DNA of 64,000 nucleotides from Microvelia longipes (Eukaryota; Arthropoda; Insecta; Hemiptera; Veliidae): assembly GCA_018340805.1 (NCBI GenBank), contig JACMZG010001913.1:8323286-8387285 (forward strand), given 5' to 3'. Position numbers and translations under genes: made by a program. Positions within the stretch are counted from its first letter, which is position 1. Each line of letters begins with the position of its first letter. This document shows positions 56,440 through 64,000 of this stretch, piece by piece. A model generated the notes under the pieces. The model worked only from the letters and a program-made list of their open reading frames with translations. It was not told where the DNA came from and searched no databases.

Positions 56440-56925
56440 ATTTTTTATTCATTGATACAATGAATATTGTATGCGGGTAAATGACGTTAAAACGTATACA
56501 AGTCACTTAATAAAAATTAAGCTAATGCTGATAACGAGATGAAACTTGACACAAATGTTAGTCTTATACATGGCTACATACGTCCTGAATGTCAGATGAT
56601 CACAACATATTTCCACGTTTTATGAATTTTCAATATTTTTGCCTAGTAATTTTTCCGGGTTAATCACGCGGTAAAAAATATTTTACGGATAGAACAAATA
56701 CACCTATAGAATAATATTTGAACGAATGATTTTTGTACAAAGTTTCAACTCTCTTTTATAAATACACTGATAACAGATCCACATACATACAGACAGACAA
56801 CTTTGTGAAAACCACTCAGGAGGCCTTAAAAACACCTGAAACAGATAATTCCGGTGGCATCCCGGTTTCGGATTTTTTTTTATAACCAAAATACTTTTCC
56901 TACTTACCTACGGTACAAATAATGA
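56440..56925 (-). repeat. Composite 5S-related repeat, head half
   Basis: Minus strand: head hairpin (56885-56920), ccgaaaccgggatgccacc, tttttaaggcctcctgagtg, ttgaaactttgtacaaaaat, then atttagg-like and ctcgttatcagcattagctt. The 5S tail is not present; the copy ends near 56440. Confidence 0.75.
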
Positions 56926-56981
56926 TACATGGTACAAAAAACTTTCGTTGTCAAATATGTTTATTTCTAAAACTTACATTC

Positions 56982-57024
56982 CACTTTGTATCATTCTTTA
57001 CTATGTAAAGAATGATACAAAGTG
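56982..57024. repeat. Perfect 20-bp hairpin
   Basis: 56982-57001 and 57005-57024 are exact reverse complements with a three-base loop (tat). The arm's aagaatgatac sequence is also echoed just upstream (aataatgatac, 56927). Confidence 0.9.
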
Positions 57025-57194
57025 AAAAAAAAATGAAATAAAATTTATTTGTTGTATATTCTTTTAACTTAACGATTTAAGCAGAAAAAGTTCAAAGGTT
57101 AGGAGAAGAGAGAAAGTATATAACTCCTCCAGTGTATTGACAAAGAGAAAATCTTGTATATGGTTGTAAACATATTAAAGAGGTTGTATTTACC

Positions 57195-57335
57195 CCGCAA
57201 CTTTACAAAAATCGGGTACGGGGTACCTCGCAACTTTTCCTCATCACATCGGATTCGCTACGCTCATCCTCCCTGCTTCGGACTCCCTTCGCTCGTCCTC
57301 AGAATATACAATATACTGCAACCTGTCTATCACAA
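57195..57335 (-). repeat. Composite 5S-related repeat, tail module
   Basis: Plus strand: tcgggtacggggtacctcgc, aacttttcctcatcacatcg, then cttcggactcccttcgctcg. The 5S block is not attached here. Confidence 0.75.
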
Positions 57336-57767
57336 GCATTTATATTAACCAGTGTCTGTTATCATCGTAGCTCCTAGAGCTTTTATGCTAGATAGTTGAA
57401 ATTTCATTCAAAAATCAGTCTACCGCTGTAGTTGTGCTATTCAGAAATTTTTTTATGACGTCATCAACCCGCAATAATGATTCAGCGTAAATTACAAAAA
57501 ATCATAAATTATAGAAAAAGTTTCGATCCTATTGAAATTTAGCACGAATTTAGTTATGTATAAGACTATATGTGCTAAGTTTCATCTCATTATTAGTTTA
57601 ATTTTTATCATATGACTTGTGTTCGTTTTATAATTTTTTTTTATTTTTTTAACTCCCTTTTATTCAATAAATGCAAATAAAACAATTATACAATAATTTA
57701 CAGCATAACATACAAAAGTTGAAATTTGGTACAAGTGTATACCTATACTTAATAAATAAGTGCAAAA

Positions 57768-57872
57768 CATGAGCGTAGACAGAGGGGGGACAAGTCCCTC
57801 TAGCCGAGCAGAGTTGTTGCAAACATTATATAAAAACTATGGTTCAGGCATATAGATATGTGTATATATATA

Positions 57873-57915
<43 letters not shown>

Positions 57916-57996
57916 ATGGATAGATATATAAAAATGATATAAAAACTATGGTTTCATAGTTTTTTATATATATATGTATATATATATATATATATA

Positions 57997-58053
<57 letters not shown>

Positions 58054-58095
58054 AATGGCCCCCCTCCAAAGGTAACCTTGGCTACGCCCATAGCA
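57768..58095. mobile_element. hAT-like MITE with AT microsatellite interior
   Basis: The left end gcgtagacagagggggga and right end ggcccccctccaaagg..ccttggctacgccc are imperfect inverted repeats. The grayGCGTAGCC-type terminus is typical of hAT MITEs. The interior is (AT)n with a small inverted repeat (aaaactatggtt). It interrupts the composite copy. Confidence 0.6.
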
Positions 58096-58115
58096 GACAA
58101 GTTTTATTTCAATAT

Positions 58116-58195
58116 GACAAGTATATCCATGATTTTTCTTGGATCATAAAAGTTAAGCAGTATTAAGCGAGGTCAGTGCTGTATGGGTGACAGAT
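58116..58195 (+). repeat. 5S rRNA-derived block
   Basis: cttggatcataaaagttaag, cagtattaagcgaggtcagt and gctgtatgggtgac follow 5S box A, intermediate element and box C. Confidence 0.8.
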
Positions 58196-58345
58196 TCATT
58201 TACTATTTGAGGATTTGAGGACGAGCGAAGCGAATCTGAAGACATATCGCAGTATAAATTTGGCGAATTTATATATTCTGAGGACGAGCAAAGCGTATTC
58301 GAAGCAGGGAGGATGTATATACTCCACGTGTAACTAGCAAATTTA

Positions 58346-58644
58346 GTTTATTTAATCTAATGAATCTTGTCTCTTCTCTCCTCTTCTAAGATTGTCTCTG
58401 ACCGCGGAGTACTTAGAATAATCTCTGCTCTGACGTTTGAAAGATTTATGTGGCTACCACACTCCTAGAGATATTTGAATTAATGAATGTTCTTTTTATT
58501 GCAAACACGCTAGCTTAAACGGATGCTAATTTAATTTTATGCTAAGAGGTAGGAAAGCCTGTTCCACGATTAACAGCTTGTTTTATAAATATTATGGAAT
58601 AGTAGCTAAAAACATTAATGATGGTTAATTAAGAAAAAATATTT
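58346..58644. other. No recognised feature
   Basis: Nothing supported. Confidence 0.4.
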
Positions 58645-58860
58645 TTTAGAGAAGCATAACTAGATCTAAAGATTGATTTTTGAATCAAGTTTTTAATCTC
58701 TAGGATACACACAGAGGAGCTACAATCAAAGTCACACACATACACGCACAAATACAGAAAACTTGGTAAAATCCACTCAGGAGGTCTTAAAAATATATAA
58801 AACGGATAATTAAGAGTCAAATCTCGGTTTTATTTAGTCTCGGTCTTTTTGCAAAAACAT
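58645..58860 (-). repeat. Composite 5S-related repeat, head fragment
   Basis: The plus strand contains aaaatccactcaggaggtct, taaaaatatataaaacggat and gattgatttttgaatcaag, diverged from the consensus head. Confidence 0.6.
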
Positions 58861-59299
58861 TTTCGCTCCAATAGAGTTTTGGTGTCAGTGTGGAAAATTA
58901 AAATTGCCGCAATCATTTAAACACTAAGCAAGGCGTCTAATTTGAAACTAAACAGCGTATAATTGCAGTTAAGAGTATTAATTAAAATCAAATACAAGTT
59001 AAACAAAATAAAGCTTTATAATAGTAAGTTAATACTTTAAGTTTAAAGTTATCTTTACTTTAAACTTGATTGCTAAAGTTTCTAATTGAGTTAGTGCTTA
59101 ACAAAGTTAAGTGAAGTGCAAGCAGGCAGATGAGCATCCCTGGCTTAGTATTCTCTCTTACGTTGCAATAAACTTTACTTCGTACCTTTGAAACGAAACA
59201 AAGTTTTGCATGAAGAAGAATACATTAAATTAGGCTAGAAATGTTCTCAGTTAATGTCAACGAAATAAAGGAATTTCAAAAAATACTGGAAATAAAATA
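58861..59299. other. No recognised feature
   Basis: AT-rich; no supported gene. Confidence 0.4.
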
Positions 59300-59515
59300 C
59301 TATGAAACTTGTCCTTGTCACATCGGATTCACTACGCTTATCTAGACTACTTAGGACTCGCTTCGCTCATCCTCAGAATATAAATAATACCTAATTTATA
59401 AGGTAATGCGCCATAGGACTCCTTCAGCTCGTCCTCAGATCGTAAAAACCTATATTCTCACCGGTTACTCATAAAGGTACTGACCTGGCTCGATGCATCT
59501 AAGTATTATAAGCCA
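59300..59515 (-). repeat. Composite 5S-related repeat, tail with 5S remnant
   Basis: gaaacttgtccttgtcacat, ggactcgcttcgctcatcct and the 5S remnant at 59457-59505 (ggttactc.., actgacctggctcgatgcat). Confidence 0.75.
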
Positions 59516-59790
59516 GTGGCGTAGCCAGGGGGGGGCTGAGGGGGCTTCAGCCCCCCCCCCGAAATTTTTACACAATCTAAACCTGCAATAAATGTGTGAA
59601 AAAAAAATCTATAAAAAATATATAAAAATAATAAATTACGTAACATATATTTTTTAACCATACTCTTAAAATACATTTAAAATATTATAGAAAAAAAACT
59701 AACAATCTAATTCAATAATCATTAGCATTTTGGCAAATTTGCATCTAAGTATTATAAGCCAGTGGCGTAGCCAGGGGGGGGGCTGAGGGG
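59516..59790. mobile_element. hAT-like terminal sequences in direct repeat
   Basis: gcatctaagtattataagcc followed by agtggcgtagccaggggggg and gctgaggggg occurs at 59496 and again at 59740. CAGTGGCGTAGCC is a common hAT terminus. A C-run/G-run hairpin (ctgagggggcttcagccccc) follows the first. The second copy seems to be a tandem duplication of the insertion and its flank. Confidence 0.6.
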
Positions 59791-60526
59791 GTTTGTGGAT
59801 TACCAGATTTATGGATTATTTTGTTTGGTTTTGGAACCCTTCTCTGAAGGTAAGGCCGTTTCCATTTTAGATTAATGTTTCATTTTCAACTAGAGTTTTC
59901 TTTGTTTAAGTAAAATTGTAGAAATCTTAAATTCTAATTCTCGTTGCTCTTGGTTTTAGGGTTTTTGGCACCGGATGATTTGATGTGGCATTTTATTGAA
60001 AAAGATGCTATAGTTCATTAGATATTGGTTATATGCCTCACAATCATAAAGCTTAAGAAGAGTCAAGCTAAGGATAAATACTTTTACCTACTTTTAGGTT
60101 TAATTCTAGGTTAAACTATAGGTACTTATTCCTTAGTTATAATTTCAATTTTATCAAATATGAAGGCCTTATAGGAGGTTAGGAACCCTATCAAACTTCA
60201 AGGATCTTCTTTTTGTTTATTTTCTTTTAAATACAGTTTCTTTCATTTTAATTGCTTTCAAATTATGAAACCGATGTTTAAAATAGTGTGTTTTACTGTG
60301 TCATATAAGTACTAGTACTTGGTGCTTGAAGCAGAAAGGTTAACAATGAGAGTAAGTTTAAGATTTTAAGGGGTGAGGTTCATGAGCGATAGGAAGTCAG
60401 TCCACCAAGGAACATTATTTGATATAAGGGGTCCGCGGGGCAATTTATGTTAGTGCAACCTAGTGCACTAACTGTATGCCTTATCAAGTCACTAAAACTG
60501 TATCAACTCTAATACTTGTAACATTT
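59791..60526. other. No recognised feature
   Basis: No gene or repeat boundary supported. Confidence 0.45.
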
Positions 60527-61143
60527 ATCTTGTTGTTCAGGGAGTCACCCGTGGTGTAGTGGTTAAGGTATGTTGAATGAATACACAGAATGAATGGACT
60601 TTAAACTTTCGAGTTTATTTAGTCATGGGTTCAATCCCAGCACGGGCCTCTGGGATTTTTATGAGAGGGATAAAAATTCTGCGAACCACGTCTTTCAGAA
60701 GTGACGTAAAGCCGGCTTTACGGGTGGTCTCGAGCCTGTGCGTTGTCAGGAACTCGTTAGAGATCCCTTACCCTAAATGAAACTGGGTCTAGGCAAAATT
60801 TAGGACCCTCATAGTAGATTCATGATAATACTATACTGTTTCTACCTTGTAGATTAAAGTGTATGGAGGTTTGGTTTAAAAGCGAGGGCACGCGTTATGT
60901 TCCTAGTTTTTACTAGACTATAAGAGTCAGTGAAAATATGTATGATTGCTTGAAAAAAGCATGAGAGGAACCATAGAAATTCACGGCTCTTCTGTCTAGA
61001 TTAGATAAAATATACCTAAACTTGAAATTAAAAGGAGTAGAACACTATCTTAGGTAGCTGGCAAAAAGGGCCCAACAACGAGGCCTACTTGCCTGGTAGT
61101 TAGTACTACTCCCCCCCCCCATATTACTACTATCTTGTTGTTC
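60527..61143 (+). mobile_element. tRNA-derived SINE with 12-bp target-site duplications
   Basis: atcttgttgttc occurs at 60527-60538 and 61132-61143. Inside, the tRNA-like head (gtggtgtagtggttaagg, then gggttcaatccc) has an enlarged A-to-B box distance. The central part (gacgtaaagccgg, cgagcctgtgcg, aggaccctcatagtag) and the end (aaagggcccaacaacgaggc) match the SINE at 62.8 kb. The tail is attactactat. A reading frame across the head is accidental. Confidence 0.85.
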
Positions 61144-62236
61144 TATTAGTCAATATAAATAAATAAAAAATAATAAAAAAGAGCAAAGACACTACTTTAT
61201 TTTTTCACTTTATACATTGTTCGGTTCTGGCGGTTTGACAGCGCTGGAGTTTGATATGCGTTTTGCACTTATAAAACAGTCATTTTTTTGACCGATCTAA
61301 TCATTAAATTGTCTTAGTTTTTTTTTGGCATTGGTCTACTAGGACCATACAGCCATGGAATAAATTGTCTTAGTTAGAGAGAGGGAATGTCAAAAGATTC
61401 AATAGTGGTCAGTAAGCTAAAAAAGAAGATAGTTCAATTCCTCATGCAAAATATTTCCGTCCGGGTCATGTCCTATTTAATTGTTTTTATTACAAGGAAA
61501 CCTGTAAAATAATTTAAGGTAGTAGTTCTAGCGAGATTTCTCTTTCTTAGGTTTACAAACTTTGTGAAGATTCCTGGCATCTTAGAGACATAAAATAATT
61601 TATTATTCTCAACATGTTTTTATTCAGAGATTCAACTGTCATGTGAAACCCTTGAAATTTAGAACTTTTTTGATTAATTAATTTCTTAAAGCCATTTGAA
61701 ACTTTATAAAAATAAATATTTTTTCAAAAGTCCTCTTTCTTAATAACCTCTTTCTTTTGAAGCTCATTAAGCTATTTTGGAAATCATTTTTTTATAAAAA
61801 AAAATATCATTAATGAAGTAGGGAAGAAATGTGGACCCTGGGGGAAACCCGCCTTAAAGAAAACCCATAAGGAACACCGGCAGCACCCATATTTTTTGGG
61901 TTTTCCCGGTAATATTACATTTTCACGGAACAACTTAAGCCATAGACATAATTCAAGCCCAATTTACTGGTTTTCCCTACCGTTTAAAAACTTATTACCC
62001 CTTTTCCCAGACCTATAATTTAAAAAAAGCTTTTATAACTACAATTTTTTTAGGATTATTTCATCCTTAATTATACTATATTGTCGAAAGAATTATTAGT
62101 TTTATTAAAAAAACAATAAAATTTTTAAATTTCTAGTAAAGTCATGCATAAAATCTTACAATTAAAGCTTTTATACAATTATCTTTATTTATTTAATAGA
62201 TACTAACTTTTTAGCTAAACAAAAATTAATATGAAA
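61144..62236. other. No recognised feature
   Basis: AT-rich; a C/G-richer patch at 61840-61990 is unassigned. Confidence 0.45.
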
Positions 62237-62500
62237 CTAATAAATAAAAGAGGAAGAAGTCTCTCCACAAAAATATATTTATTTATAGCAAAGCGCTTCC
62301 AACCTAACAAGAGGCCATCATCAGTACTTGTCTAAAAAACAAAATAATACAATAAATCAGAAAAATTATTTATATTGTTCAAAAATATTATTTTGTTTGT
62401 TAGGCTAGCACTGATAATGGCCTCTTGTTAGATTGAAAGCGTTTTGCTATAAAGAAATTTATTTTATGTGGAGAGACTTCTTCCTCTTTTATTAAGATGA
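62237..62500. mobile_element. Foldback element with hammerhead-like arms
   Basis: 62237-62350 and 62385-62500 are inverted copies (agaggaagaagtctctccac, aacaagaggccat). Each arm has a motif resembling Penelope-type hammerheads. The spacer is short and AT-rich. No coding capacity. Confidence 0.8.
62406..62449 (+). ncRNA. Type I hammerhead-like motif, one core change
   Basis: UAGCA (62406-62410) pairs perfectly with UGCUA (62445-62449) as stem I. The core reads CUGAUAA (G8 to A), stem II GGCCU/AGAUU is mostly paired, GAAA is present, and a one-pair stem III with loop GCGU leads to UU before the stem. The opposite arm (about 62285-62328, minus) keeps CUGAUGA but reads GGAAG instead of GAAA. Confidence 0.45.
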
Positions 62501-62554
62501 ACTCCATTAACGGTCACCTTAGTTCTTTAATAAGAAACTAGTACAGGTCACCCC

Positions 62555-62790
62555 AGTACTTTTCCTAACAACTTCGAACTCGCTTCGCTAGTCCAAAGCA
62601 TGTCATAGTTATCTAAAGCCTAAGGTGGGATTGTTTCGCTATCGCTGTGTTTCAGAATAAAGTGGTTAAACAATGCCTAAGGTGTTATGACATAGGACTC
62701 GCTTCATTCGTCCTAACAATGTCATGAATACCCGTAGCTTAAGGTGTCATTACTTCAAACTCGCGACGGTCAACCTCAGAATTATTAGGT
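62555..62790 (-). repeat. Composite 5S-related repeat, tail modules (amplified)
   Basis: Three related pieces: cgaactcgcttcgctagtcc, ggactcgcttcattcgtcct and caaactcgcgacggtcaacc, separated by similar taaggtg(tc)att spacers. Confidence 0.6.
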
Positions 62791-62797
62791 ATCCAAA

Positions 62798-63304
62798 TAT
62801 CTAGTGTTTTGTAGGGGTCCCGGTGGTGTAGTGGTTAGCACGTGCGCCTGCCACCGGGTTCGACCCTGGCCGGGACTCTAAGATTTTCACGCGAGGGTTG
62901 GAAGTCCCTTCACGTGCCGCCTTTCGAAAGGGACGTTAAGTCGGTAGTTCCGAGCCTGTGCGACGTCAGGTACTTGTAAAAGATGTCTAACCCTGAATGA
63001 AATTTGAGGACCCTCAATAGTAGTTTATATTAAATATATATGTTTCTTTCATATGGTATCGAGACCAGGAAAGCCTGATCTAGCAGAGGGGCACGTGTTG
63101 TTTCTAGTTGAAGCCAGAAAACTTAGAGTAAAAAGTCACAGCTCTTCTGTGGATTAGACGTAAAAAAATCTGCACTAGGACTCATACGGTATAAAGAACT
63201 ATCTTCTATCTAAGAGAGTCAGCAAAAAGGGCCCAACAACGCGGCCTACTTGCTAGGTGGTCTATCACCTATCGTTGATTACTATAACTATCATTATCTA
63301 GTGT
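62798..63304 (+). mobile_element. tRNA-derived SINE with about 10-bp target-site duplications
   Basis: tatctagtgt flanks it at 62798-62807 and 63295-63304. The tRNA-like head has A box gtggtgtagtggttagcac and B box gggttcgaccc. The central region (ttcgaaagggacgttaagtc, gagcctgtgcgacgtcagg) is well kept. The body continues to aaagggcccaacaacgcggc and a (ACTAT)-like tail. Length about 490 bp. Confidence 0.85.
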
Positions 63305-63499
63305 GTTATACCATTAGGTTAATTATAGATACACGGTAATACCCGTAAAACAAAACGGGTAATACTACATTCAAGAATGCATTAAAGACATGTGATCATT
63401 CTTATGCATTATATTAGGGATTACATTATGAGGATATTACAACTATATTTTATCAATGTATCTTATGATTTAATCTTATGATGCAAACTCGTCAATCTT
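63305..63499. other. No recognised feature
   Basis: Nothing supported. Confidence 0.4.
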
Positions 63500-63645
63500 G
63501 CTTCATAACCTGCGTTTGGCGCATTTTTTAATTATAACTATGGGGAAGGTAAGTTTGCTTATTTCTCTATCTCATACAACTTCCATGGGGTCAGAAATGT
63601 TCCTTAATACGTCATCCCCTTTATTCAAGATCCTTGATTTCTTAT
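63500..63645 (+). repeat. Second copy of the 30.3-kb TIR element end
   Basis: ggggaaggtaagtttgct, tatttctctatctcatac, ccatggggtcagaaatgttc and cctttattcaagatccttg match 30279-30440 in opposite orientation. Confidence 0.75.
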
Positions 63646-64000
63646 CAACTCCTTAGCAAAAAGAGTTGAAACTTGGCATAAAAATCAAACTTTAGGTCTA
63701 GTTGTGCTGTCCGGAATTTTTTATTTTATGAAATGATTAACCAGCAATGACGACTATAATGAAAATTTATAAGACGCTAAAAAATTTTCGGATTGGTTTG
63801 AGAGGCACGTATAGACATTACCAATTTATTTGCCATCTCATTGTCAGCATTAGATCAATTTTTATAGAATGACTTGTATACGGTTTTTAAAAAAATAGTT
63901 AAAAATCAGGAACATCCAATTGAGTTGAATTTGGAACAAGGGTTTCTCTTTATGTTTTGTTGTAATACAGCAAGTATATCTATGGTTTTTTGTTGGATCA
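63646..64000 (+). repeat. Composite 5S-related repeat, truncated by window end
   Basis: gagttgaaacttggcataaa, aaatgattaaccagcaatga, ccaattgagttgaatttgg (63915) and then aagtatatctatggtttttt at the start of the 5S block, cut by the window end at ttggatca. Confidence 0.8.

Larger units (their letters stand above)
57340..58345 (+). repeat. Composite 5S-related repeat, near complete, split by a hAT-like MITE
   Basis: gtgtctgttatcatcgtagc (57350), gacgtcatcaacccgcaata (57455), gcacgaatttagttatgtat, ttgaaatttggtacaagtgt (57720), [insertion 57768-58095], gacaagtatatccatgattt (58116), 5S block, gaggacgagcgaagcgaatc (58217). Together with the 5.6-kb copy it defines the family. Confidence 0.85.

Noticed and set aside
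62815..62880. Functional tRNA gene
   Set aside because: The A and B boxes are good, but the sequence continues into a conserved SINE body with target-site duplications and the anticodon arm does not fold properly.

Overview
The window looks like a gene-poor, AT-rich stretch of an invertebrate metazoan genome. BEL/Pao LTR retrotransposons are known only from animals, and two copies are here. A Crypton-like tyrosine-recombinase fragment, a LINE 3' end, tRNA-headed SINEs with target-site duplications, a 5S rRNA-related repeat family, hAT-like ends and long AT/TG microsatellites point the same way. No intact host protein-coding gene, functional tRNA or rRNA operon could be supported. The species cannot be named from the sequence.

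Layout. 1-7.2 kb: microsatellites, a 61-bp tandem array, several copies of a roughly 790-bp composite repeat that carries a 5S-rRNA-like control region, and a foldback element with a hammerhead-like motif. 7.2-8.5 kb: a 42-bp perfect palindrome, a broken Crypton-like recombinase exon and a nested palindrome cluster. 9.6-11.3 kb: two large inverted-repeat elements. 12-18.5 kb: direct duplications, minisatellites (40, 70 and 52 bp), a hammerhead-bearing element and another inverted repeat. 20.8-25.9 kb: a hairpin MITE, an 882-bp tRNA-headed retroposon bounded by 10-bp duplications, a LINE 3' end and two TIR elements. 26.7-34.3 kb: palindromes, AT-rich tandems, a second hammerhead-bearing element and very long AT arrays. 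34.6-55.2 kb: one composite repeat copy whose middle has expanded into a 29-bp satellite, and that satellite houses two almost identical BEL/Pao elements on the minus strand. A 1000-N gap and noisy sequence lie between them. 55.2-64 kb: more composite copies, a third hammerhead-bearing element, hAT-like ends, two related tRNA SINEs with target-site duplications and a foldback element.

Two systems stand out. (1) A repeat of about 314 bp (14.5, 29.4 and 56.0 kb) carries a hammerhead ribozyme motif. It has an intact CUGAUGA/GAAA core, a GUC cleavage triplet, a paired stem II and a paired stem III in two copies. Stem I is only the self-complementary hexamer GGCGCC. Copies have circularly permuted, more-than-one-unit ends, as expected for retrozyme-like circular-RNA elements. 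(2) The composite repeat combines a 5S-like internal control region with an internal segment that has expanded into tandem arrays at least twice, once seeding the 29-bp satellite (58-bp dimeric higher-order unit) that hosts the BEL elements.

The BEL copies have recognisable gag, protease, reverse transcriptase, RNase H, integrase and C-terminal domains. Their frames are broken by scattered 1-2 base indels at different places in each copy, so part of the decay may be assembly error.
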